Below, piece by piece: positions 1-10,352 of a DNA stretch of 64,000 nt. The notes under the pieces were generated by a model that saw only the letters and a list, made by a program, of their open reading frames with translations, did no database searches and was not told the DNA's origin. Made by a program: the position numbers and the translations under genes. The stretch is taken from positions 18,506 through 82,505 of the IMG/VR virus record IMGVR_UViG_3300002835_000104. One strand, written 5' to 3'. Origin of the DNA: a virus. The number at the start of each line of letters is the position of its first letter. Position 1 is the first letter of the stretch.

Positions 1-3000
1 AAGAATCTGGTGTAGGCATATCTCCAATGTTACAACAAGTTCTTGATGGTATGAGAAATCCCACTGCTGATCCTCAACAGGCTCTAGCTATACAAACATA
101 TCAAGAAGCTACTCAGAAACAAGCTGAGGCTAATTTGCAATTAGCAACTATGAATACTAATTTAGCTAATGATATTAGTACAAAAACAGGTAATGCCGTA
201 GCAGCAGCTATTCAAAGCAATAATATTAAATTTGAACAAAAACAATTAGACGATTTAATAAGTAGAATTAATATAGTTCCAACAGACGTAGTCCCGGCCG
301 TTGGTAAGGCCGACGGAGGTCTTATTTATAAGGCTGTTGGAGGAAGCATATTTAAGCCAAAAGGCACAGACACCGTACCAGCGATGTTGACTCCTGGAGA
401 GTTTGTTGTCAATAGATCTGCAACACAAGCTAATTTGCCACTACTGAAATCTATAAATAATGGATATAGTAAGGGAGGAAAAGTTAAATATTTGGCTGGT
501 GGAGGATATGTTAGCAGTAATATTCTTAAAAAAGATGTTGATGTACTTAATCCAAGTTTGAATACCGATCAAGATATATCTAATGATAATTTACCAATTT
601 ATAATCCAGAATTATTTCCTACAACAGACGCTAAGAAATTTTCTAAACTTTCCGGATTTATCTCTTCTACTACTAGATCATGGAGTTATGCTGGTATAGT
701 TAACGGATTATCCACTTATCTTAATGAGCTTAAGAAATCTGGAGGATCTAGTGATTATTGGGGCGGACAAGAAATAAGATCTGCTGCTGATGTTAATGAC
801 TATAATACTAAAATTATAGCTAATGGTGGACCAGACATGAGCAAGTTTCCTATCGATTTCATGACAGGTAGTACAGAAGAATTTGGGTATGCTCCAAGTT
901 TTCAATTAGAAACTAAAAGATCTGGTTTTGGTAATCGGTGGATGCTTCCCAGTATTAGTTCGTTAAAAGACTCAGGTAATGCAACAGCTGCTGGTAAACT
1001 AGAAAAATCAATAAAAGCACAGACACTTGTTTCCAATATTCCTTTTGATGCAGAAATTTTGAATAAGATTATATCTAACTCAATTTCAACCATTATAGGA
1101 TCAGCAAAATTAAGAAAGGGAAAGTCAGCAGCAGATATTACAAAATATTCAGAAAAAAAATTATTAGACATTAATGAATCATCAGATTATGGATATGTAG
1201 GTAATCAATTAGACATTCTAGATGCAGCCAGATCCGCTAGTTCAATAGCAAAAGTTTTTGAGCCAATAGATATTATTAAAAATAAATTGCAAGATAAGCC
1301 ATCATCACTTGGAAGTGCAGTCTTAGGGATATCCGATGTAGCAAAATTATATCAGATGAGTGCTGGTGGTGGATTTAGATTTGATCCTAACGCTATAGAT
1401 CCAGATAAATATATGGGAGGAGTTTTTGTATCTCCTAATAAAAAAGAAAGTACTGTTATAGGATCCAACTTTAAAGGTAATGTTTTAGCTGGTGCTGCTG
1501 GAGCAGGTAGTGGTGGAGGTAGTAATGGGGTAGGTTTTTCTGAAAATTCAATGGCTGTTGGACTTCCTACAGAAGCTACTATTGGTAGTAAATTACTCAA
1601 TACACAAATGTTAGATGTTCTCAAAACAAAAGCAACAGAATATGAAACCGCTGTAAATACCGCTTATAGTGAATTAGATACATATATCAAAAATCCAGAT
1701 AATTTTAATAGTACTAGCACACAAACTCAAAAAGCAAGTAATATTAGTGGATTATTACGTAGAATATATGATAGTAATTGGCCAGGATTATATATAAAAC
1801 TACCAACAGATAATTTAAACGATGAATGGAAATCTAAAGGAACTAATGGTTTAGCGATCTTTAAACCCGATCTAGCAAGTATATGGGAAGCAAAAATTGC
1901 CCTAGCATTAACTACTCCAAATAAAGATCTATATAAAAAAGCTAAAGGATATAAGCTAAATGGAGAGCCCTCTCTAGTAAAAATAGGCAATCAAAGTCAA
2001 GAAACCATAGAGGCGGCTGGTGAAGAATACTTAGACGGGGTTAAATCTTTTCCGTGGATCGGAGATATTAAACTAGCTGAAGAATTTTCTAACAATATTT
2101 TAAGACTCGAACAAGAAGCAAGTCAAAAGAGTTTTGTTTCAGCTTTTAAAGTAGATGAACAACCCATACCAGAAAAAGTAACGCTCGATAAAATTACACT
2201 AGATAAATTAGGTCCTGGGTTTTCTAAAGACACCAAGGCAGAATTTGGTTTTCAATACAGAAATATTGAGGTACCTAAACTCTCAAGAAATACGGGATAT
2301 GCTCCTCCTCAAAACGGAGAGATTCTTAAGGGAATAATAGTATCAGCAGGTGGCGCTCTAGACACTTCTGTACTGAATCCTTTTCTAGGAGAAGACATAA
2401 CTGCTGGTAAAGGAAATATTTTTGCAAACAGTCTTGATGAAATAAAACAAAAATTAATTGATACTTATACTAAATATTTTGAGGGAGATCAAGCAGCTTT
2501 TACCAGTTTTTCTTTGGCTACATTAGCAACACCACAGACATGGATGACAGATTTGGAAAAATTAAATGCTTATACTACAGAAGATGGTCTTATTACAAAT
2601 CCATGGTTTCCAAAAATATCTGCAGATGCATATAAGAATCAGCTACTAACATCCCCTGGTTCTGGTGGACAAGCAACAACCATACCAGGAGCAACAATAT
2701 CTATTGGAGATAAACTCAAAACAGCACAACAATTAATCAATCAAATTATTGGTCCGAAGATCGGAGTTATAAGAGCATTTGGATATGGTCTCTCTCCATT
2801 AAGCGTTCCCGCTCAAATTGGACAATATGCTGAAGGTCTTATATCTTTATCAAAATCTTTTGGAAGTAAAATTGTTGGTCAAAATGGATCTGTGAATCCT
2901 AATCTTGCTGATGTATGGGGTCGTATTACTGCTGTTGGAGAAACTTTTAAGTTTTTAGCTAAAGATGATTTATTAGGATTAAGCAATAAGATTGGACTAG

Positions 3001-4301
3001 GCCAATCAGCTATGGGTGTTCCAGATACTGGAGCCATATCATCACAGGTTGCTCAATATGCTCAATTCTTAGCAACACAAGGAACATTCTTGGCTGGTGT
3101 TAGTGGTCAAGCCCAGCAGACTTTAGAAAAACAAGTTACTGGAGATCAACAGATTGCTAGTACCTCTTTGAGTGGCGGTAAATCACAAAGTATATCAGAT
3201 ATATTTAAGGGAGCATCCGATACAACTGTTGCTAAAGATGGTAAAATCCAAAGCAAAGAAGCTACTCCACCAAAGACCTTATTAGATTTAGGTAAGAAGG
3301 TTTTTAATCCATATAATTCATTTGCTAATCCAAACGATAGAGCTAGTCTTATAGATTATTTAATGTCACAAATTAAGGATCAGGTAAATCCTTATTTTAA
3401 GTCTGGTGTTACAATATTAAGAAATTATTTATTGGGCATGGATACTTTGATAAGTGGAGCAACAGTTAATGAACAAGATTTGGATGTTAACTACAAAGGC
3501 GCTAATAGTGCTTTATTAGCATTAACTAACGGGGAATTTGGCGCATTACCTAATGTTCAAAAAATTAAAGAACTAGCAGCATTTAGAGCTGCTCAACAAC
3601 AAGCTAAAAAAGACAAAGCAAAGCAGGAAGCTCAAAATCCTGGTCAAGTAGCCGCTATGGCAACAGGTGGCGTAGTATATGCTAGTAATGGAACGCTAGT
3701 TAACTATCAACCAAGAGGTACAGATACTGTTCCGGCGATGTTAACTCCTGGGGAATTTGTGGTCAATAGGTCTGCTACTCAGAAAAATCTACCTTTACTT
3801 CATGCTATTAATAGTGGTGGAACCCAAGGATTAAATCGTGGAGGTATTGTTAATTATTTACAAAGCGGTGGTATTATACTGCCACAGTATCATGCTGATG
3901 GAGCAGTTGCTAGTTCAACCAATAGCGTTGTTGGTGGAGGATCAATTAAGGTAGATGGATCATCTGCTGCTCGTGGACTAGAGTCTGCCCTAACCGTTGG
4001 AACAAATGCTCTCAAACAAGTATTACAAGGTTTTGGTATTTCTCCAGAATCTATAACTGCTATTAATAGCTTTGTAACAGGATTACAAAAGGTTAGTGAA
4101 GTACTAGCAAATATAAATATAACTCCTGAAGTCAAATTTACTGGTAGTGTTGACGTTAATGTTAGGGGAGCAGAAGGTTTAACTGGCCCAATGAGAGATT
4201 TAGTTAATGGAGCAATTAATAATGCTATGACAAGACTACAGTCTGCTAACAGCGGAGCTAAACTAGAAGTTCCACAAGGAGATTTTACTAGTGGAAAATG
4301 A
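1..4301 (+). CDS. Tail tape-measure protein, 5' end outside window
   Basis: The reading frame is open from base 3, so the gene begins upstream; at least 1424 residues are present after the first ATG at base 27. It probably sets tail length and sits inside the tail tube. Sequence signs are great length, Ala/Gly/Ser/Gln-rich helical stretches, and two copies (residues 113-146 and 1231-1264 counted from base 27) of the GTDTVPAMLTPGEF module that recurs in phage tape-measure proteins, each followed by a glycine-rich GG-x-V segment. The C-terminus ends in a conserved-looking domain with GSVDVNVRGAEG. It precedes the tail-fibre genes, which fits tail-gene order. The assignment rests on motif, size and position. 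The two modules could alternatively be binding sites for a chaperone or protease. Confidence 0.75.
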   Translation, partial: ESGVGISPMLQQVLDGMRNPTADPQQALAIQTYQEATQKQAEANLQLATMNTNLANDISTKTGNAVAAAIQSNNIKFEQKQLDDLISRINIVPTDVVPAVGKADGGLIYKAVGGSIFKPKGTDTVPAMLTPGEFVVNRSATQANLPLLKSINNGYSKGGKVKYLAGGGYVSSNILKKDVDVLNPSLNTDQDISNDNLPIYNPELFPTTDAKKFSKLSGFISSTTRSWSYAGIVNGLSTYLNELKKSGGSSDYWGGQEIRSAADVNDYNTKIIANGGPDMSKFPIDFMTGSTEEFGYAPSFQLETKRSGFGNRWMLPSISSLKDSGNATAAGKLEKSIKAQTLVSNIPFDAEILNKIISNSISTIIGSAKLRKGKSAADITKYSEKKLLDINESSDYGYVGNQLDILDAARSASSIAKVFEPIDIIKNKLQDKPSSLGSAVLGISDVAKLYQMSAGGGFRFDPNAIDPDKYMGGVFVSPNKKESTVIGSNFKGNVLAGAAGAGSGGGSNGVGFSENSMAVGLPTEATIGSKLLNTQMLDVLKTKATEYETAVNTAYSELDTYIKNPDNFNSTSTQTQKASNISGLLRRIYDSNWPGLYIKLPTDNLNDEWKSKGTNGLAIFKPDLASIWEAKIALALTTPNKDLYKKAKGYKLNGEPSLVKIGNQSQETIEAAGEEYLDGVKSFPWIGDIKLAEEFSNNILRLEQEASQKSFVSAFKVDEQPIPEKVTLDKITLDKLGPGFSKDTKAEFGFQYRNIEVPKLSRNTGYAPPQNGEILKGIIVSAGGALDTSVLNPFLGEDITAGKGNIFANSLDEIKQKLIDTYTKYFEGDQAAFTSFSLATLATPQTWMTDLEKLNAYTTEDGLITNPWFPKISADAYKNQLLTSPGSGGQATTIPGATISIGDKLKTAQQLINQIIGPKIGVIRAFGYGLSPLSVPAQIGQYAEGLISLSKSFGSKIVGQNGSVNPNLADVWGRITAVGETFKFLAKDDLLGLSNKIGLGQSAMGVPDTGAISSQVAQYAQFLATQGTFLAGVSGQAQQTLEKQVTGDQQIASTSLSGGKSQSISDIFKGASDTTVAKDGKIQSKEATPPKTLLDLGKKVFNPYNSFANPNDRASLIDYLMSQIKDQVNPYFKSGVTILRNYLLGMDTLISGATVNEQDLDVNYKGANSALLALTNGEFGALPNVQKIKELAAFRAAQQQAKKDKAKQEAQNPGQVAAMATGGVVYASNGTLVNYQPRGTDTVPAMLTPGEFVVNRSATQKNLPLLHAINSGGTQGLNRGGIVNYLQSGGIILPQYHADGAVASSTNSVVGGGSIKVDGSSAARGLESALTVGTNALKQVLQGFGISPESITAINSFVTGLQKVSEVLANINITPEVKFTGSVDVNVRGAEGLTGPMRDLVNGAINNAMTRLQSANSGAKLEVPQGDFTSGK
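363..464 (+). repeat. Tape-measure GTDTVPAMLTPGEF module, copy 1
   Basis: This encodes a 34-residue block that is near-identical at protein level to a second block 3.35 kb downstream in the same gene. Many codons differ between the copies, so the protein sequence rather than the DNA is conserved. Confidence 0.85.
3717..3818 (+). repeat. Tape-measure GTDTVPAMLTPGEF module, copy 2
   Basis: Second copy of the 34-residue block. The first 22 residues (GTDTVPAMLT through VVNRSATQ) are identical to copy 1. The divergence of synonymous positions argues for an old duplication under protein-level selection. Confidence 0.85.
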
Positions 4302-4367
4302 ACATAGAATACTGAATTAAAACAATAATGGCAAGGTGTATACTATATTAGTCTCATGAGGAAAATT

Positions 4368-7300
4368 ATGATCAATTCCCCAATATACATATTCGATAGT
4401 ATAGGATGTAAATTTTCTATACTAAATGGTAATTTTTTAATCGGCCAATCCCTATCTGGCTATAATAGTTTATCGTCATCTCATGTTGGTTGTTATATTC
4501 CATATTTGGTCAGAAGTGGTTCTTCTTGGGAGGTTGGTGTTGGTTATATAACCAATAATTCTGGTGGAATTGTAGTAGAAAGAACTAAAATAGTTCGATC
4601 TTCTAATCAGGATAGTATTGTCTCTTTTGACAATTATGATAAATCAGAGTTTTATGTTTTTGCAAATGAGAGTAATTTTAATGTTGGTTTTAATAATGTT
4701 ATTGTAAAGAATAATGATTTCGTTATTGATAAAATTCAAGCAACCTATTTAGTAGACTCTTCGGATAAGACAGTATATGCCACACTACCCAGCATAGAGA
4801 GTACTAAAAATCTAATCATAGAACTTAAACTAGTTAGTGGTAATAATTTAGTTTATATCTCCAATCCAGCTGGTAAAATATTTGCTACTCTAAGCACAGA
4901 TAATTCATATATCCGTATTGTATCAGACGGTGTCAACTGGGTTGGTTTGAATACGACAAATAATGTAGAGCTTAAATCTCTATCGTCTGATGATTTGATG
5001 TTTAGTGCGATGTCTGGGATTAATGCTAGTCCAACGTTATCTTTTCAATATAATACAGGAAGTAATAATATTGGAGGAGCAGAATTATATTACGGTTCGG
5101 GTAATAAGGTTCTATTCGGAGACGATGTTGAAACTAGTGCCCACCATATTATTCCAGTCTCTGGTTCTGCTAATACGGTATTTAATAATGATAATGCTAA
5201 TAGTAATTTTATTGTAGAAGGAAGCGGTACTAGAAATCTATTTTTTGATTATCGAGGAAGACTTGGACTTAATATTCCCTCTGGAAGTACCCCTGATACT
5301 ATTTTCCATATAGTTAATACAACTTGCAGAGAGGGTATTAGACTAGAAAATAGAACATCTTGCCACCCAGCTAACATAACACTATACCATAAGCCCGTTT
5401 CAGCAATAACAGCTAACTCCGTAGTAGCAGAAATCAACCTATCTGCAAAAAACTCATTAGGCAACCAAACAGATTTTTCTACTATACAATCAAAAGCCAT
5501 AGATAATACTGCTGGAACTTCAAAAGGTCAGTTTAATATTGTTGTAGCAACAACGGATGCTGCTGGTACTGGAATCCAAACTATATCCACAGATCCAGAT
5601 ACTACTATGATTGGATATAGTGGGGTTAATTTAACAGTAAACAATGGTGGATCAGCTAGCTTGGGTTATAGTAATAGTAAAGTTATTTCTACTAGTAATG
5701 CTATTACTATACAAGCGCCAACAATTAACTTAAATTCTAGCAATATTGTTCTTGGAACAGGAGTAGCGACTAATATAACTGTTCCAACATTATATGCTAC
5801 TAATCTTGAAAGTAACAGAATAAAGATCAACGGTATTTCACAAGATAGTATTTTAAGTATTAATAGTTCAGGAAATATCTCTGCTGGTAGATCTGTTCGA
5901 TTGCCTATCACAGAGAACATGATACTAACCACTACAACAAGTGGAGCTATCACAGGAATATATAGTACAACAGACTATTTCCTTACCAATGGAGATGTAC
6001 TATGGAATCAATATGACGATAGGTCTTGTTCTGTGGCTGTTAGACAAGTTATATTTCCAAGTGCAGTTCCGGCCCAAGAATTTATCGTCGGAGACCAAGT
6101 AGAAATAAATATTTCTGGAACTAAATATTATCGGAATATTACTGATATTGAAATAGATAATAACAATATAGTAGCATTATTACTTAATCAGAACGTAACA
6201 TCAGATTCATTTGCTAATGCAACCATACAATCTGTTAGTCAGGGTGGATATTTATCCATATCTAAAACAGTAGACGATCCGAATATTTCTGATGCTACTA
6301 GCAACACTCTTAGTATTCGTCCATTAACAGATACCGTATTTAATACCAAGCAAAAAGATATTAATTTTTCAGTATACGGTGTGGATCCTACACCAGCATT
6401 AACTGTTAAAGCAAATTCTGGCAGAAGTACTGTACCATCTGGATTATTTCATCCTTTTGCTAGTCAAAGACCACAATGCGAACCTTGCGTATTATATTAT
6501 CCTCCAAATGCAAGTATCGCTCCTTTTCCAATTGTTGTAAATAGTGGAGGAAGTGGTCTTAGTACCCAACATATCTCAGCTAATTTTAATAGAGCTGCCT
6601 CTGGTATTTTTTCTGGAATGCTCACCTCTGTTGGAACAAATGGTTTACCGTCTTTTTATGGTACATATGATCAAAACGGTAACGTAGCAGAATGGGTAGA
6701 AGATGCTAGTGCTACTTCTACTGGAGGTTCACAGTTTGTGGCTGGTGGTTCTTGGTTAACAGAGATTGATGGTACTATTGGTGCCAGTGGACTAAAGAAC
6801 ATAGAGTCATTACCAAGAATAAGTGGTTATGAACACGTTGGTTTTAGAGTGGCAAGTCAATATAACTTAACAGATATAACAACCATAGCAGACGATCTAG
6901 ATATAAATTTCGTTTCCGTGTCAAATCCAAATAACATATCAGATGATGGATTATTTTATCTCTTACAAGATGATTCATATATTGCATTTGAATTACCAAA
7001 TCTTGGTTCTGTAAATAAAAACTATAGAATAGGTAAATACGAAATAACAAATGATCAGTACTGTATATTTTTAAACGCTGTAGCAACAGCTAATGATAGA
7101 GGTCTTTATAAGACAAAAATGTCTACTGAACCAGTTGGAGGCATTTTAAGAAGTGGAGACGGATCCATCAATCCATACGAGTATACTGTTAAGTCTAATA
7201 TGGGTAATAAGCCGGTTGTATTTGTAGACTATCTTAGTGTAACCAGATTCACTAATTGGTTGCATAATGGAGCTCCAACAATTAATGTTGTTGATGTAGA

Positions 7301-7874
7301 TACAATCTTAGATTTTGGGGCCTATGATATTTTTCCAATTGGAGAAGCTTCTTATCTAGTTAATAAAAATATTTATCAAAAATATTGGATTCCTAGCTTA
7401 AACGAATGGCATAAAGCAGCATATTTTGAACCAAGAGAGGGAGTAATCACAACAGGCTCGTCAACAGTTCTTGTGAAACGAAACGAACCATATACTGTGG
7501 TTTCTGGTACAGCTACTTCGGAAACGCTCTTAGCTAATCTCAGTGTAAGTGGCTGGTTATATGTTGACCATTTAATAGTCGGAGACAACATAAGATCTTC
7601 GTCTACCATACCTCGTAGAGAGCTTCCTTCTACGGGAGGAGGAACAGGAGAAGTTAATCCAGGATTTTTATGTTCTTCAAATACCGACTGTGAAACTTGT
7701 GAAGTATGCTCTGGCGGTCTTTGTGTTGCGAGTAATGATGAATGCTGCTTGGCAGACTGCTGTTTACCCGGAGGATGGAATGCTTCTCAGGCAAGATGTG
7801 ATTTGTGTAGCAATTGTAGCACAGAGGCCATTGGAGGAGGAGAACTACCATGTACAATATTAGGAACATGCTAA
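4368..7874 (+). CDS. Tail-fibre protein with permuted FGE/C-type-lectin domain
   Basis: 1168 residues. I chose ATG 4368 because AGGA at 4359-4362 precedes it; the in-frame ATG at 4356 has no ribosome site. Residues 120-200 resemble the tail-fibre domain ending in a SDGVNWVGL signature. A beta-rich Gly/Ser/Thr shaft follows, then a segment (LWNQY, NTLSIRP) shared with the next gene. Residues about 707-830 match the C-terminal half of formylglycine-generating-enzyme (SUMF1)-type domains (NGNVAEW 770-776, GGSW, GFRVAS 825-830). Residues about 845-1022 match the N-terminal half (YRIGKYEITNDQY from 886, WIPSLNEWHKAAYF from 1007). The halves are thus in reversed order. The last 75 residues hold 14 cysteines. 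It probably binds the host surface; the domain has no catalytic cysteine pair, so a lectin-like rather than enzymatic role is inferred. Confidence 0.75.
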   Translation: MINSPIYIFDSIGCKFSILNGNFLIGQSLSGYNSLSSSHVGCYIPYLVRSGSSWEVGVGYITNNSGGIVVERTKIVRSSNQDSIVSFDNYDKSEFYVFANESNFNVGFNNVIVKNNDFVIDKIQATYLVDSSDKTVYATLPSIESTKNLIIELKLVSGNNLVYISNPAGKIFATLSTDNSYIRIVSDGVNWVGLNTTNNVELKSLSSDDLMFSAMSGINASPTLSFQYNTGSNNIGGAELYYGSGNKVLFGDDVETSAHHIIPVSGSANTVFNNDNANSNFIVEGSGTRNLFFDYRGRLGLNIPSGSTPDTIFHIVNTTCREGIRLENRTSCHPANITLYHKPVSAITANSVVAEINLSAKNSLGNQTDFSTIQSKAIDNTAGTSKGQFNIVVATTDAAGTGIQTISTDPDTTMIGYSGVNLTVNNGGSASLGYSNSKVISTSNAITIQAPTINLNSSNIVLGTGVATNITVPTLYATNLESNRIKINGISQDSILSINSSGNISAGRSVRLPITENMILTTTTSGAITGIYSTTDYFLTNGDVLWNQYDDRSCSVAVRQVIFPSAVPAQEFIVGDQVEINISGTKYYRNITDIEIDNNNIVALLLNQNVTSDSFANATIQSVSQGGYLSISKTVDDPNISDATSNTLSIRPLTDTVFNTKQKDINFSVYGVDPTPALTVKANSGRSTVPSGLFHPFASQRPQCEPCVLYYPPNASIAPFPIVVNSGGSGLSTQHISANFNRAASGIFSGMLTSVGTNGLPSFYGTYDQNGNVAEWVEDASATSTGGSQFVAGGSWLTEIDGTIGASGLKNIESLPRISGYEHVGFRVASQYNLTDITTIADDLDINFVSVSNPNNISDDGLFYLLQDDSYIAFELPNLGSVNKNYRIGKYEITNDQYCIFLNAVATANDRGLYKTKMSTEPVGGILRSGDGSINPYEYTVKSNMGNKPVVFVDYLSVTRFTNWLHNGAPTINVVDVDTILDFGAYDIFPIGEASYLVNKNIYQKYWIPSLNEWHKAAYFEPREGVITTGSSTVLVKRNEPYTVVSGTATSETLLANLSVSGWLYVDHLIVGDNIRSSSTIPRRELPSTGGGTGEVNPGFLCSSNTDCETCEVCSGGLCVASNDECCLADCCLPGGWNASQARCDLCSNCSTEAIGGGELPCTILGTC

Positions 7875-7898
7875 CAATAATGTGGAGATTAAATTAAT

Positions 7899-10352
7899 AT
7901 GTCGAGTATATACCTAAGATATAGCCCAGTGCCTGTTGTTGTTTCTCAATCTTACGAAAAGGATAGCTTTCGTAATGAGGATGGAGAGTTAATAACTCCT
8001 AATTTTCCTAACCAATGGGGTTCTTATACTACTTCTTTCGCTTCTTCTGGTTGGATTTCTTTAGCTGCTGGTAGTGGTATATTTCTAAATACTCCTGGTT
8101 ATGTAGATGCTAGTGGACTAAGAGTTAATTCTATTTTAGCTCAAACTTACAACAGAATTGATAGCGAAGGTCAGATTATTCCATTGTATAATGGATCTAA
8201 CGGAGGGTTATTATATAAGCAAACAAATGATGTGGTTAATACTATACCAGACTTCGTTTATAATACTGGAATCAACAAATTAACTAGTCCTAGTGGAATT
8301 GTGGGACATCCCTTTTATGTAAGTCCAGGGAGCAATCCAAATAGTCCCACTAGAGAAATAGCTCAATTTATACCTCTAGAACTTATTCCGCAAATTACTA
8401 TTCCTGGAGAAGGCGGCACTTCTATTACTACGCCAGCCGAAGTAAACATAAGTGGGGCAAACTTTTTTACTTCTAATATTATTATTGGTACTGGTGGTAA
8501 TGAGTATAAAAATACTATTTTAACACATCAAGGAGCCGATGCTCCAGCAGAGTGGATCAAAGCAGACTACCTTCAAGCAGACGGAGCATTATGGAACAGA
8601 TATCCTAAACGAGCTGTCAGAATAGAAAATAATAGGATCATATTTTATAATAGAAAACCCAAATGGGCTATATTATCTAATAATGATGATTATGAAGATT
8701 TTGATTTAGCTGTTTTAGAAAAAGAATTTGGAAATAACGATACAATAGCCTTAATTGACGCAGAAACTCTTGTAACAGAGTATATTAAACCAGCTCTAAC
8801 CATAACCTATCCTTATGTCGATTCAGATCCTGACACATCATTTTCTCCAGTTTTTGAAAGCCAAATAATAACAGATGTAGGTTCTCCTCCTGAATCTTAT
8901 GAAGGCTATGCAATGTCTATCTGTCCTGGTGCTTCTTTAGTAGAGGAAAGCGATCCAAATAGTATTGCTTATAAGAATGGATACGCATTCTCTGTTAAAA
9001 AAGGAGCATATCTTACGATGCAACTCGGACCAGATGCTACTGGTCCTTGGGCTTGTGCTGATTTTCCAGAAAATTCAGGATATAGATTTAAACCTAGCAC
9101 CGCTAATACTATTAGCATTAGACCTAATATTCATACAGCTTTTAATATGTTGGCAGAAAATATTGACTTTTTAATTTATGGACAATATTTTTCACAATAC
9201 GATAATTATGAAGCTAATATTTTTGGTCTAAACGCAAATAATATACCATCAGGGCTTACACCCGCTTTTATGGTCGATGCCAATATTAGTAATGCTGTAA
9301 GCGGAACTATTGGTTCTGGTGTTATTTTCCAAAAATATTTAGATAGAGCTAAAACCATTCCTAGTGGTTATCTTGTTGATGAAACTCCAAAAGTTTGTAT
9401 TAATACCAATAAGCCGTATACTATTTCTAGTATTGTTAGTGGATTAGGTTTCTTATCTAATTATTCTTCATTAACCGTTAGTGGAGTTACATTCTCTAAT
9501 AGTATCTTAACAGAAGAAATCTATTTAACGCCCAGACCGAGTACAGATAATTCTGGTAAATATATCGCTAATGCTCTATTAACACTAAATGCTGCAGGAC
9601 AAATTGTTTCAAGACAACCTCGTACAAATCCAACAGTTCCTGATAAGCCTATAAACATTGAAATATTAATATTAGGCAATAATGAATTTTCAATTAAGTG
9701 GGTTGCAGGAGAAGACGGTGGTAGTACCGTTGTGAACTATATAATAGAATTTTCTGTAAATAATGGTAACACCTGGACAGAGGTTCCTTCTGGTCAAATT
9801 TTAAGAGGATCAAATGATCAGAAATCTTGCACAATTATCGGTCTCGAAACATCTATTCAGTATTTATTTAGAGTTAAAAGCCAAAATTCTGTTGGAGTTA
9901 GTTCAGGGTCATTACCATCATCGCCTGTTCAATCCAATAATTCTGTTCCCCAAAGTCCAAAAGACTTTGTGTATACTAGATTTTTTGGCGAAAATAGCTC
10001 AGAAATTGAACTTTCTTGGAGAGAACCAGATTCAGAAGGTCTTTCTCAAATTTCTGGTTATATCATAGAGGAATCCGACAATAATGGCATGAGTTGGGTC
10101 TATTACAACAGTCCGTCCTCGCCAATCGTCAATACTTCCGAAATGATTTATGGTTTGACTAATGAAATAAATTATTTATATCGTATTAGTGCAATAAACG
10201 ATTCTGGTCAAGGAACATTTAACTTTGTCTATAGTACTGGTAATGTTATTGTAGATAGTATCTTAGAAGAAGAAGAAAAGAAAAAATCAGAAGATGTATT
10301 AAGCAACTGGGATTTCGGGTCCATACTATTCACAGGAGTTTGTTCCACATGA
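7899..10352 (+). CDS. Tail-fibre/appendage protein with two fibronectin III domains
   Basis: 817 residues; GGAG precedes the ATG. The central region carries segments also found in the previous fibre gene (LWNRY; NTISIRP followed by IDFLIYG), so the two proteins share domains. Residues about 576-675 and 680-780 are fibronectin type III domains: each starts PxxP or VPxSP, has a central W (IKWVAGED, LSWREPD), a Y-I-I-E strand and the Y-x-Y/F-R-V/I-x-A/S-x-N ending. FN3 domains in phage structural proteins are usually surface exposed and thought to aid contact with carbohydrate. A short charged run (EEEEKKK) precedes the C-terminus. Its stop overlaps the next start by four bases. Confidence 0.65.
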   Translation: MSSIYLRYSPVPVVVSQSYEKDSFRNEDGELITPNFPNQWGSYTTSFASSGWISLAAGSGIFLNTPGYVDASGLRVNSILAQTYNRIDSEGQIIPLYNGSNGGLLYKQTNDVVNTIPDFVYNTGINKLTSPSGIVGHPFYVSPGSNPNSPTREIAQFIPLELIPQITIPGEGGTSITTPAEVNISGANFFTSNIIIGTGGNEYKNTILTHQGADAPAEWIKADYLQADGALWNRYPKRAVRIENNRIIFYNRKPKWAILSNNDDYEDFDLAVLEKEFGNNDTIALIDAETLVTEYIKPALTITYPYVDSDPDTSFSPVFESQIITDVGSPPESYEGYAMSICPGASLVEESDPNSIAYKNGYAFSVKKGAYLTMQLGPDATGPWACADFPENSGYRFKPSTANTISIRPNIHTAFNMLAENIDFLIYGQYFSQYDNYEANIFGLNANNIPSGLTPAFMVDANISNAVSGTIGSGVIFQKYLDRAKTIPSGYLVDETPKVCINTNKPYTISSIVSGLGFLSNYSSLTVSGVTFSNSILTEEIYLTPRPSTDNSGKYIANALLTLNAAGQIVSRQPRTNPTVPDKPINIEILILGNNEFSIKWVAGEDGGSTVVNYIIEFSVNNGNTWTEVPSGQILRGSNDQKSCTIIGLETSIQYLFRVKSQNSVGVSSGSLPSSPVQSNNSVPQSPKDFVYTRFFGENSSEIELSWREPDSEGLSQISGYIIEESDNNGMSWVYYNSPSSPIVNTSEMIYGLTNEINYLYRISAINDSGQGTFNFVYSTGNVIVDSILEEEEKKKSEDVLSNWDFGSILFTGVCST

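Noticed and set aside
6478-7440. Diversity-generating retroelement acting on the lectin-type domain
   Set aside because: No reverse transcriptase gene and no recognised template copy exist in the window. The fold alone is not enough; the rest of the genome would have to be searched.
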